A stretch of 6,200 nucleotides of DNA, taken from the NCBI GenBank assembly GCA_947451735.1, contig CANGAY010000048.1, positions 1 to 6,200 of the forward strand. The letters are read 5' to 3'. The translations under genes were made by a program, and so were the position numbers. The stretch is from Actinomycetota bacterium. GTDB taxonomy: Bacteria; Actinomycetota; Thermoleophilia; Miltoncostaeales; Miltoncostaeaceae. Under the pieces are notes generated by a model. The model did no database searches. It was not told the DNA's origin and saw only the letters and a list, made by a program, of their open reading frames with translations. Below, piece by piece: positions 1 to 5,548 of this stretch (position 1 is the stretch's first letter; every line of letters starts with the position of its first letter).

Positions 1-1913
1 GGCACGGGCATGCGACGCGTTGACGACTCGGCGTCGGCCTCTGCGGCGGCGCGCTCGTCCTCGGCGGCCTTCTGACGGGCGCGCTCGTCCTTCACGCGGA
101 ACACGTCGGCCTCCGACTCGCCCTCGAGCAGACGCAGGAACTCGTCGCGCTCGATGGTCTCGCGGCGCAGCAGCACCTGCGTGATGTTCTCGAGGTCGTT
201 GCGGTGCTCCGACAGGATGTCCTTGGCCCGCTGGTAGGCGTCCTCGATGATGCGGCGGATCTCGGTGTCGATCTGGCGCGCGATGTCGTCGGAGTAGTCG
301 GGCTCCGAGTGCATGTCGCGACCCAGGAACGGGGCGCCCTGGCTGTGGCCGAGCACGCGCGGGCCGAGCTTCTCGCTCATGCCGAAGCGCATGGTCATCT
401 GCTTGGCGGTGGCCGTGACCTTCTCGAGGTCGTTCGCGGCACCCGTGGTGATCTCCGTGAACACGATCTCCTCGGCGGCACGTCCGCCAAGGGTCATGGC
501 CATGGTGTCCTCCAGCTGCGCGCGCGTGGTGAGGAACTTGTCCTCGGACGGCATCGAGATGGTGTAGCCGAGCGCCTGGCCGCGGCTGACGATGGAGATC
601 TTGTGCACCGGGTCGGCGTTCGGAAGGAAGTGGCCCACGATGGCGTGGCCCATCTCGTGGTACGCGGTGACCACGCGCTCCTTGTCGGAGAGCAGGCGGG
701 TCTTCTTCTCGGGGCCAGCGATGACGCGCAGGATGCCCTCTTCGAGCTCCTGCTCGTCGATGATCTTCTTGCCCTTGCGGGCCGCCAGCAGGGCCGACTC
801 GTTCACCAGGTTGGCCAGGTCGGCACCCGTGAAGCCCGGGGTCTGACCGGCCAGCGTGTCGAGGTCGATGTCCTTCGAGATGGGCTTGCCGCGCGTGTGC
901 ACCCGCAGGATCTCGGCGCGGCCGGCGCGGTCGGGGCGGTCAACCATGATCTGGCGGTCGAAGCGGCCCGGGCGCAGCAGGGCCGGGTCGAGGATGTCGG
1001 GACGGTTGGTGGCGGCGATGAGGATGATGTTGTCCTTCGCCTCGAAGCCGTCCATCTCCACCAGCAGCTGGTTCAGGGTCTGCTCGCGCTCGTCGTGTCC
1101 ACCACCGAGCCCGGCGCCACGGTGGCGACCCACGGCGTCGATCTCGTCCATGAAGATGATGCAGGGCGAACTCTGCTTGGCCTGCTCGAAGAGGTCGCGC
1201 ACGCGGCTTGCGCCCACGCCCACGAACATCTCGACGAAGTCGGATCCCGAGATGGAGAAGAAGGGCACGCCGGCCTCGCCCGCCACGGCACGCGCCAGCA
1301 GCGTCTTGCCGGTGCCGGGAGGCCCGTACAGCAGCACCCCCTTGGGGATGCGCGCGCCGAGTGCCTGGAAGCGCTTGGGGTTCTCGAGGAACTCCTTGAT
1401 CTCCTCGAGCTCCTCCACGGCCTCGTCGGCACCCGCGACGTCACGGAAGGTGATCTTGGGCTGGTCGGGCGCCATGCGCTTGGCGCGGCTCTTGCCGAAA
1501 CTCATCACCTTCGACCCGCCGCCCTGCATCTGGTTCATCAGGAAGATCCAGAACACGAAGAACAGCGCGAACGGCGCGAGGGTGATGAGGAAGCCCCACC
1601 ATGCCGACCCGCCGCGACCCTCCACCACGAACGGCACCTTTGCGGTGTCGATGGCGTCGGTCACCTGCGCCCCGTAGTTGTCGGGGTACCCGGTGACGTA
1701 GGTCTTGCCGTCCTTGAGGGTGACCTCGAGGTTCTGGTCCTTCGTCTGCATGGTGACGCGCGACACCTTGCCCGCGGCCAGATCCTGCTGGTAGCCCGTG
1801 AACGTGGGCGTATCCGACGGCTGCGAACTGGACGTGACCAGTTTCTGGGCCACGAAGGCCAGCAGCACGACGATCAGGATGGGAAATGCAGCGCTCTTGA
1901 AGAACCGGCTCAG
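1..1913 (-). CDS. ftsH: ATP-dependent zinc metalloprotease FtsH, CTG start, 3' end cut by window
   Basis: FtsH is a membrane-anchored hexameric AAA+ protease that unfolds and degrades misassembled membrane proteins and some cytosolic regulators. The frame is open for 637 codons and runs off the left edge, so only the extreme C-terminus is missing. In order: TM1 about residues 10-28, extracytoplasmic domain about 30-103, TM2 about 105-125 (begins WWGF), Walker A GPPGTGKT 197-204, Walker B IIFMDEID 252-259, arginine fingers in GRFDR (R317, R320), zinc site HEMGH 419-423, and Asp495 in TTGAANDLE as the likely third zinc ligand. All motifs lie in one frame, so there is no net frameshift. The tail after about 600 is charged and Ala/Glu-rich, with DERA repeated. 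A TGA lies two codons upstream, leaving CTG at 1913-1911, preceded by GGGAG at 7 nt. The next in-frame start, GTG at 1868, would cut into TM1. It is last in the visible tilS-hpt-ftsH order. Family is certain; the start is inferred. Confidence 0.96.
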   Translation of the reverse strand, partial: MSRFFKSAAFPILIVVLLAFVAQKLVTSSSQPSDTPTFTGYQQDLAAGKVSRVTMQTKDQNLEVTLKDGKTYVTGYPDNYGAQVTDAIDTAKVPFVVEGRGGSAWWGFLITLAPFALFFVFWIFLMNQMQGGGSKVMSFGKSRAKRMAPDQPKITFRDVAGADEAVEELEEIKEFLENPKRFQALGARIPKGVLLYGPPGTGKTLLARAVAGEAGVPFFSISGSDFVEMFVGVGASRVRDLFEQAKQSSPCIIFMDEIDAVGRHRGAGLGGGHDEREQTLNQLLVEMDGFEAKDNIILIAATNRPDILDPALLRPGRFDRQIMVDRPDRAGRAEILRVHTRGKPISKDIDLDTLAGQTPGFTGADLANLVNESALLAARKGKKIIDEQELEEGILRVIAGPEKKTRLLSDKERVVTAYHEMGHAIVGHFLPNADPVHKISIVSRGQALGYTISMPSEDKFLTTRAQLEDTMAMTLGGRAAEEIVFTEITTGAANDLEKVTATAKQMTMRFGMSEKLGPRVLGHSQGAPFLGRDMHSEPDYSDDIARQIDTEIRRIIEDAYQRAKDILSEHRNDLENITQVLLRRETIERDEFLRLLEGESEADVFRVKDERARQKAAEDERAAAEADAESSTRRMPV

Positions 1914-1920
1914 CGGTCAA

Positions 1921-1925
1921 CTCCC
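1921..1925 (-). promoter_or_regulatory. Shine-Dalgarno site of ftsH (GGGAG)
   Basis: On the minus strand GGGAG is followed by seven bases (TTGACCG) and then CTG. The hpt gene has the same GGGAG with the same 7-nt spacing before its ATG, so the site supports CTG as the ftsH start. A TTG lies directly against GGGAG with no spacer and is in another frame, so it is not a credible start. Confidence 0.7.
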
Positions 1926-1943
1926 GCTCGGGGACAGGAGACG

Positions 1944-1949
1944 AGGGTA
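1944..1949 (-). promoter_or_regulatory. Candidate -10 element of an internal ftsH promoter
   Basis: The minus strand reads TACCCT, fitting TANNNT. It lies in the 70-bp gap between hpt and ftsH, 30 nt before the CTG start. Transcription starting about 7 nt downstream would give a leader of roughly 24 nt that still contains the GGGAG site. No good -35 match is visible upstream (CTTCCG at 17-nt spacing). This would let ftsH be expressed apart from tilS-hpt, but one short A/T-containing hexamer is weak evidence. Confidence 0.3.
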
Positions 1950-1951
1950 GC

Positions 1952-1985
1952 AGCGACCACCGCCACCGGAAGTCTGACGGTCGCT
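1952..1985. repeat. Inverted repeat AGCGACC-N20-GGTCGCT in the hpt-ftsH gap
   Basis: A perfect 7-bp inverted repeat has arms at 1952-1958 and 1979-1985. The distal arm overlaps the hpt stop codon, and the repeat spans the region where a -35 element for the candidate ftsH promoter would fall. As RNA it could form a hairpin with a 20-nt loop, but no T-run follows, so it does not look like an intrinsic terminator. It could be an operator, an mRNA structure or chance. Confidence 0.35.
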
Positions 1986-2523
1986 ACGAACCCCCGGCGT
2001 CGCCGTAGGCGGCGATATAGGGCAGTTCGCGATGCCGTTCGTCCACGTCCAGGCCGTATCCCACCACGAACACATCGGGCAACTGGAACCCCACGTAGCG
2101 GGCCGCGTGCTCCAGGCGTTCCGCCGCCGGCTTGGCCAGCAGCGTGCACACCTCGATGGACGCCGGCTCGCGCGCGGCGAGGTTGCGCATGAGGTACCTG
2201 AGCGTGCGGCCCGAGTCGATGACGTCCTCCACGAGCAGCACGTGACGGCCCTCGATTGACACGTCAAGGTCCTTGGTGATGCGCACGACGCCGGACGAAT
2301 GCGTGGCCGACCCGTATGACGACACGGCCATGAAGTCGAACTCTGTCGGGATGGACATCTCGCGCACCAGGTCGGCCGTGAAGAAGACCGCGCCCTTGAG
2401 GATGGCGATCACCAGCAGGTCGCGGCCGGCGTAGTCGGCCGACACCTCGGCGGCCATCTCGGCCACGCGCGCCTGGATCTGCTCGCGCGTCACCAGCACC
2501 TCGCCGGGGGCCGGGTTGCTCAT
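1984..2523 (-). CDS. hpt: Hypoxanthine phosphoribosyltransferase
   Basis: This 179-residue cytosolic type I phosphoribosyltransferase salvages hypoxanthine, and usually guanine, to IMP and GMP using PRPP. Its length is normal for bacterial Hpt. Visible motifs are LKG at 42-44 (PRPP-binding cis-peptide loop), the flexible-loop SSYG at 68-71, and the PRPP-binding segment [11 protein letters not shown] at 98-108, with the Glu-Asp pair and likely catalytic Asp103. The purine-binding end has KP at 131-132 and VGYGLDVDE followed by LPYI near 154-170. The ATG start overlaps the tilS stop as ATGA and has GGGAG 7 nt upstream inside tilS, so the two genes are probably translationally coupled. The tilS-hpt-ftsH order is widely conserved in Gram-positive bacteria. 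Nothing suggests loss of function. Confidence 0.96.
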   Translation of the reverse strand: MSNPAPGEVLVTREQIQARVAEMAAEVSADYAGRDLLVIAILKGAVFFTADLVREMSIPTEFDFMAVSSYGSATHSSGVVRITKDLDVSIEGRHVLLVEDVIDSGRTLRYLMRNLAAREPASIEVCTLLAKPAAERLEHAARYVGFQLPDVFVVGYGLDVDERHRELPYIAAYGDAGGS

Positions 2524-3476
2524 GCCGCGGCTCCCAGGTCAACGGCATGCGGGTGCACCGACAGCACGCCGCGGGTGATGGATGCCACCCCGCCGGGGAT
2601 CTGATCGCGGCCACGGCCGCGCGACGCACGGGCCCGCACGCGCTCGACCGGTTCGGCGCCGAGGGCATCGGATGGCAGCCCCGCCTCGGTGATGAGACGG
2701 CGCACCAGCAGGCGTGCGAGCGCGACCGGCTCGGCGGCCAGGTGCCGGGCGGAGAGCCCGTCGGGGCGGCGGCAGCGGTCCCATGCGGCGTCGGCGAGGG
2801 CGGCGAGCACCTCGCCCTCGTCGCGCAGCAGGTCGGCCAGGCGCGCCAGATGCGCCTCGGCGGCCGGGTGCACGTCGGTGAGCGCGGGCATGGCCCCGTG
2901 CCGCACGCGGGCGCGGGCCGTGGCGCGGTCGTCATTGGTGGGATCGTCCACGAAGGCGACGCCGTGCTCGTCGCACCACGCGCGGGTCTCGTGCCGCGAG
3001 AGGCACAGCAGCGGGCGCACGATGGCGTCGCGGCGCGGGGCGATGCCCAGCGCGCCGGTGCGGCCCGTGCCGCGCGCGATGCGGAAGATGACCGTCTCGG
3101 CGTGGTCGGTGCGCGTGTGCCCGGTGGCGATGACGTCGAGGCCCTCGCGACGGCGCAGGTCCTCGGCCGCGGCCAGGCGCGCGTCGCGCGCGCGCTCCAT
3201 TGCGGCGGGGCCCGGCTCGAGGTTCAGGTTGATGCGGTGCGCGGTGAGGCCGAGCCCCTCTGCCGCACCCACCACCCCGGCGGCCTCGTCGGCGGCGGCG
3301 GGACGCAGCCCGTGATCGACCACCAGCACCTGCACCTGGCCGTCGTGCAGCCGGGCCAGCAGGTGCATGAGGCACGTGGAGTCGGCACCCCCCGAGACGA
3401 GGGCCAGCACGCCGGCCCCCGGGGGGAGCAGGCCGTGCCGTGCGGCGTGGTCGTTGACGCGGTCGTCGATGGTCAC
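2520..3476 (-). CDS. tilS: tRNA(Ile)-lysidine synthase TilS
   Basis: TilS ligates lysine, using ATP, to C34 of the CAU-anticodon tRNA(Ile), making lysidine so that the tRNA reads AUA and is charged with isoleucine. It is an N-type PP-loop ATPase. The 318-residue protein has SGGADS at 28-33 (pyrophosphate loop), VDHGLRP at 53-59, [10 protein letters not shown] at 119-128, RPLL at 154-157, and DDPTNDD with RARVRH at 177-193. At this length it is the short form with little beyond the catalytic and linker regions, common in Actinobacteria. The usual HxxDDQxET motif here reads H-T-R-T-D-H-A-E-T, so the first Asp is Thr and Gln is His; the Asn of the common RNxIRH motif is Ala. The GTG start has no clear Shine-Dalgarno site, but CATACT lies 6 nt upstream. 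It is 26 nt downstream of the TlpA-like gene and overlaps hpt. Confidence 0.94.
   Translation of the reverse strand: MTIDDRVNDHAARHGLLPPGAGVLALVSGGADSTCLMHLLARLHDGQVQVLVVDHGLRPAAADEAAGVVGAAEGLGLTAHRINLNLEPGPAAMERARDARLAAAEDLRRREGLDVIATGHTRTDHAETVIFRIARGTGRTGALGIAPRRDAIVRPLLCLSRHETRAWCDEHGVAFVDDPTNDDRATARARVRHGAMPALTDVHPAAEAHLARLADLLRDEGEVLAALADAAWDRCRRPDGLSARHLAAEPVALARLLVRRLITEAGLPSDALGAEPVERVRARASRGRGRDQIPGGVASITRGVLSVHPHAVDLGAAA
2531..2535 (-). promoter_or_regulatory. Shine-Dalgarno site of hpt (GGGAG)
   Basis: GGGAG on the minus strand lies inside the 3' end of tilS, separated by 7 nt (CCGCGGC) from the hpt ATG. Motif and spacing match those before ftsH, confirming the ATGA-overlap start of hpt. 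Confidence 0.75.
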
Positions 3477-3482
3477 GCTGGG

Positions 3483-3488
3483 AGTATG
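3483..3488 (-). promoter_or_regulatory. Candidate -10 element of a leaderless tilS promoter
   Basis: The minus strand reads CATACT, one mismatch from TATACT, followed by exactly 6 nt and the tilS GTG. Three other genes here have TANNNT at the same 6-nt spacing. It lies in the 26-bp gap after the TlpA-like gene, so tilS may have its own promoter as well as read-through. The first base is not T and no -35 match is evident, so it is weaker than the other three. Confidence 0.4.
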
Positions 3489-3502
3489 CCGACGGCCTCG
3501 GA

Positions 3503-4033
3503 TCAGTCGCGTGTGGCGAGCGCCGAGGTGAGGCGCGCGAGGTCCGCGCCGGTCACCGGCCCGGGCCAGGTTGCCGCCAGGCGCCCCTGCCGGTCGAGCA
3601 CCACCGTGGTGGGCAGCCCGCTCACCGCGTAGGCGTCGGCCACCTGCCCGTCGGCGTCGAAGCCCAGTGGGAACGTGACACCCACCTCCTTCGCGAAGGC
3701 GCGGGCGTCATCCACCTGGTCGTTCACGGCGACCCCGATCACGCGCACGCCGGGGTGGCCTTCGGCGAAGCGCTGCACGGCCGGCATCTCCTGGCGGCAC
3801 GGGCCGCACCACGACGCCCACATGTTCACCACCGTGGGACGCGCGCTGGGGAACCCCACGGCGATGTGCCCCGTGCCCGACAGTGCCGGCACGGTGAGGC
3901 GGGCAGCGGGCTCACGCGCCGCCGGGGCCACGATGGCCGGGTCGGCGCCGCCTGCGCTCGACGACCCGCAGCCGGTGAGCGGGATGAGCGCCGGCACGAG
4001 GCCCAGCGCGATGACGATCGGCGTGATGCGCAC
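3503..4033 (-). CDS. TlpA-like thioredoxin-fold lipoprotein (extracytoplasmic thiol-disulfide oxidoreductase)
   Basis: The 176-residue protein starts with a short signal peptide (hydrophobic about 5-18) and lipobox LTGC at 19-22. Cys22 would be lipidated, anchoring the protein outside the membrane. A low-complexity Ala/Pro linker runs to about residue 45. The thioredoxin fold carries WCGPC at 75-79, in the WASWCGPCR context typical of the TlpA/ResA/CcmG (AhpC/TSA-Redoxin) group, and cis-Pro141 in GLPTT. The likely role is reducing disulfides of exported proteins, for example apocytochromes or redox-damaged substrates; the substrate cannot be told from sequence. No cytochrome c maturation genes are beside it, so a cytochrome role is open. 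The GTG start has TAGGCT 6 nt upstream and no Shine-Dalgarno site, predicting a leaderless mRNA. It is the first visible gene of the minus-strand cluster. Confidence 0.92.
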   Translation of the reverse strand: MRITPIVIALGLVPALIPLTGCGSSSAGGADPAIVAPAAREPAARLTVPALSGTGHIAVGFPSARPTVVNMWASWCGPCRQEMPAVQRFAEGHPGVRVIGVAVNDQVDDARAFAKEVGVTFPLGFDADGQVADAYAVSGLPTTVVLDRQGRLAATWPGPVTGADLARLTSALATRD

Positions 4034-4039
4034 GGCGCG

Positions 4040-4045
4040 AGCCTA
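4040..4045 (-). promoter_or_regulatory. -10 element of a leaderless promoter for the TlpA-like gene
   Basis: The minus strand reads TAGGCT (TANNNT) followed by exactly 6 nt (CGCGCC) and the GTG start. A -10 this close puts the transcription start at or next to the GTG, so the mRNA would be leaderless. No purine-rich Shine-Dalgarno sequence lies in the gap. The diverging PAP2 -10 begins 27 bp away, so the two promoters must share upstream DNA. Confidence 0.6.
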
Positions 4046-4072
4046 CCGGGGCCGGGTGTCCGCACGGTCTCG

Positions 4073-4078
4073 TAGCGT
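4073..4078 (+). promoter_or_regulatory. -10 element of a leaderless promoter for the PAP2 gene
   Basis: The plus strand reads TAGCGT (TANNNT), then GCCCCC (6 nt), then ATG. The geometry is identical to that on the opposite strand of the same 51-bp gap. There is no Shine-Dalgarno sequence between the -10 and the ATG. No clear -35 hexamer is present. Confidence 0.6.
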
Positions 4079-4084
4079 GCCCCC

Positions 4085-4588
4085 ATGGCCTCGCCCGACA
4101 TCACATCGGCGCTCATCCGCGCCGACCGCCGCGCGGGGGCATTGGCACGCACCCGCGTGGGCGCCATGCGCGGGGGCCCCGAGGTGGCGCGGCTGGTGGC
4201 CGACGCCACTGCCCCGGCCTTTCAGGTGCTGGTGGGTGCCCTCATCGTGCTGCCGGGCTCGCGTGCCACGGGCCTGCGCGCGCTGGCCGCAGGGGGAACC
4301 GCGGCCACGATCGCGCGGCTTGCCCGCGAGACCATCGACCGGCCCCGTCCCGGCGCGCGCGCCGACGGCGGATTCCCGAGCCGTCACGCCAGCACTGCCA
4401 CCGCCATCGCACTGGTGGTGGCCCGCGACCGGCCGGTGCTCGGCGGGCTGGCACTCATCACCGCAGCAGCGGGGCTCGCCGCGCGCGTGGCGTCAGCCGA
4501 TCATGACCCGCTCGACATCGCGGCCGGCGCCGGCCTGGGCGCCGTGGTGGCCCGCGTCATGCGGCGTCGGCGACGGCGACGCTCCTGA
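4085..4588 (+). CDS. PAP2-superfamily phosphatase, small membrane protein with variant motifs
   Basis: The 167-residue protein has the three phosphatase motifs of the PAP2 (phosphatidic acid phosphatase type 2 / vanadium haloperoxidase) superfamily in order. Motif 1 is R81-x6-RP (ETIDRPRPG follows R81), with Arg for the usual Lys. Motif 2 is PSRH at 98-101, where PSGH is usual. Motif 3 is R134-x5-H140-x3-D144, with Ala instead of Ser before the Arg. The catalytic histidines (101, 140) and Asp144 are kept. Hydrophobic segments near 42-57, 62-79, 104-116, 118-135 and 145-158 suggest a membrane protein. Members dephosphorylate lipid phosphates such as phosphatidate or undecaprenyl pyrophosphate; the substrate here is unknown. 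The C-terminus is a run of Arg coded in the 32-bp convergent overlap with the next gene. The ATG start is set by the leaderless -10 at 4073-4078. Family call firm, activity less so. Confidence 0.87.
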   Translation: MASPDITSALIRADRRAGALARTRVGAMRGGPEVARLVADATAPAFQVLVGALIVLPGSRATGLRALAAGGTAATIARLARETIDRPRPGARADGGFPSRHASTATAIALVVARDRPVLGGLALITAAAGLAARVASADHDPLDIAAGAGLGAVVARVMRRRRRRRS

Positions 4589-5468
4589 ACTCACCGGTGA
4601 TGTCGTCGTCCTGGGGCAGTGGCGCCACCCGGGCGTCCAGCTCGAGCGACGACTCCGCCCGCGACACCATGCCGTCGATGCCCTGATCGCCATCGGCCCA
4701 CTGGGCCGTGCCGATGGCGACGGCACCCGAGGTGATGCGCGCCCCACCCGCACCGCGCACGTGCGCGGCCTCGATGGCCACGGCGATGCGCTCGGCGGCC
4801 TCGCGGGCCAGCGCTGCGTCGCCCGCCACCAGCGCCATGAAGCGCCCGTCGCCCATGTCCACCACCAGGTCGCTCGGCGCGATGACCCGGGCCACCCCGT
4901 GGCCCGCGGCGTCGAGAAAGGCCGTTGCCGTGGCGCGACCGTGGTCGGTGATGATGGCGTCGAGGCGCGGGGTGGTGACCAGCGCCAGCGCAACGGGCGC
5001 GCCCGCCTCCTCTGCACGCCGGCAGTCGCGGTCGGCCACCAGATGGAACACGTCAATCGGGGCCAGGCCGCCCGGCGCACGCGCGAGGTCACCATCGGCA
5101 TCGGCGCCGTGACCCCAGCCGAAGGCGACGCCCTCCACCATGCCCGCGTGCACGGCACCCAGTGCCGCGACCACGATGATGGCGACGAAGCCCGCGGTGA
5201 TCTCCGACGCGCTCACGTCACCCGCCGACGCGGCGGCGAGGGCGATGGCCGTGGCAAGCAGCGTGCCCACCAGCCCGGCGCCGCCCGCGAGCGGCGCGGC
5301 CAGCACGGCGGGGATGATGAGCAGGGGCCACATCCACCATGCCCCCACGGCGATGATGGGCAGCACCGTGACGGCGAGAAGAATGACCAACAGCATGAGC
5401 CGACGCTGGCGGTACCGCGTGGCCATCGCGGCCGGGCTCTCGACGTGGTGGTCGGCTTGGTTCGTCAC
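4557..5468 (-). CDS. Membrane protein with a degenerate GGDEF-like domain
   Basis: The 303-residue protein has a basic cytoplasmic start (RYRQRR near 18-23), then hydrophobic segments at about 24-42, 46-60, 61-80 and 92-109, giving about four membrane helices. The C-terminal domain (about 137-278) follows the diguanylate cyclase fold pattern: a helix with DRDCRRAEEAGAPVALALV, a segment ending VARVIAPSDLVV, a hairpin position, a helix AREAAERIAVAI, a strand ITSGAVAIG and a terminal helix AESSLELDA. At the hairpin the signature GGDEF is replaced by GDGRF (206-210), losing the Asp and Glu that bind metal and catalyse, so cyclase activity is unlikely. It may sense, bind nucleotide or bind a partner. 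I recognise the fold by pattern only; another cyclase-like or unrelated domain is possible. GTG was taken as start because it overlaps a short upstream ORF as GTGA; ATG at 5426 is an alternative. Confidence 0.72.
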   Translation of the reverse strand: MTNQADHHVESPAAMATRYRQRRLMLLVILLAVTVLPIIAVGAWWMWPLLIIPAVLAAPLAGGAGLVGTLLATAIALAAASAGDVSASEITAGFVAIIVVAALGAVHAGMVEGVAFGWGHGADADGDLARAPGGLAPIDVFHLVADRDCRRAEEAGAPVALALVTTPRLDAIITDHGRATATAFLDAAGHGVARVIAPSDLVVDMGDGRFMALVAGDAALAREAAERIAVAIEAAHVRGAGGARITSGAVAIGTAQWADGDQGIDGMVSRAESSLELDARVAPLPQDDDITGEFRSVAVADAA

Positions 5469-5497
5469 CGTGTGTTGCGGCGAACCGGACGGGTCAT
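5465..5497 (-). CDS. Possible 10-codon upstream ORF coupled to the GGDEF-like gene
   Basis: ATG at 5497-5495 opens a frame reading MTRPVRRNTR, whose TGA (5467-5465) overlaps the GTG start of the GGDEF-like gene as GTGA. This is the same stop-start geometry as the tilS-hpt ATGA junction. It would explain how a GTG lacking both a Shine-Dalgarno site and a nearby -10 is translated, through re-initiation by a terminating ribosome. A TAACGT -10 lies 12 nt upstream of the ATG. The peptide resembles nothing I know, and a 10-codon ORF can occur by chance. Confidence 0.3.
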   Translation of the reverse strand: MTRPVRRNTR

Positions 5498-5503
5498 CCG
5501 GTT
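5483..5503. repeat. Inverted repeat AACCGGA-N7-TCCGGTT
   Basis: A perfect 7-bp inverted repeat (arms 5483-5489 and 5497-5503, 7-bp spacer) lies in the 80-bp divergent gap. Its 21-bp span is typical of an operator for a dimeric regulator. On the minus strand the RNA could also fold as a hairpin that holds most of the upstream-ORF ATG in or beside its loop. Either reading places it to control the GGDEF-like gene. Confidence 0.5.
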
Positions 5504-5508
5504 TCCAC

Positions 5509-5537
5509 GACGTTACGTTTCCCTTCGGACGTCACGT
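5509..5537. repeat. Tandem GACGTYACGT boxes, candidate operator pair
   Basis: GACGTTACGT (5509-5518) and GACGTCACGT (5528-5537) are direct copies differing at one base, spaced 19 bp start to start, nearly two helical turns. Each contains ACGT-N-ACGT and so is also a small inverted repeat. Relative to a leaderless start at 5549 the boxes span about -39 to -31 and -20 to -12, covering the -35 region and touching the -10 of the dehydrogenase gene; the first box also covers the minus-strand -10. A bound protein could repress both divergent genes. The regulator is unknown. Confidence 0.45.
5510..5515 (-). promoter_or_regulatory. Candidate -10 element for the GGDEF-like gene
   Basis: The minus strand reads TAACGT (TANNNT), 12 nt before the upstream-ORF ATG and 41 nt before the GTG of the GGDEF-like gene. 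It is the only TANNNT I see between 5469 and 5520 on this strand, and it coincides with the first ACGTNACGT box. Unlike the other promoters here it would give a leader of about 35 nt. Confidence 0.35.
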
Positions 5538-5542
5538 ACGCT
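5537..5542 (+). promoter_or_regulatory. -10 element of a leaderless promoter for the 3-hydroxyacyl-CoA dehydrogenase gene
   Basis: TACGCT (TANNNT) is followed by exactly 6 nt (CGCCGC) and then ATG, matching the spacing found for the PAP2 and TlpA-like genes. No Shine-Dalgarno sequence is present between them. The -35 position (TACGTT at 17-nt spacing) is a poor match, as is common for such promoters. Confidence 0.6.
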
Positions 5543-5548
5543 CGCCGC

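Noticed and set aside
1441..1920. TTG-initiated minus-strand frame at the start of ftsH
   Set aside because: The TTG directly abuts GGGAG with no spacing, and the frame translates ftsH out of register with no recognisable protein. The FtsH frame begins 7 nt later at CTG.
204..2192. 662-codon open frame on the plus strand
   Set aside because: It is antisense to ftsH and hpt, whose minus-strand frames carry every expected catalytic motif. Its product is low-complexity His/Arg/Leu-rich with no recognisable domain. Long antisense frames are common in very GC-rich genes.
2547..3632. 361-codon plus-strand open frame
   Set aside because: It lies opposite tilS and the end of the TlpA-like gene; its Gly/Ala/Arg/His-rich product has no motif, and the opposite strand explains the region.
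4591..4600. Palindrome TCACCGGTGA near the convergent gene ends
   Set aside because: It lies inside the coding sequence of the GGDEF-like protein, is only 10 bp with no loop and no T-run, and is too short to call a terminator or operator.
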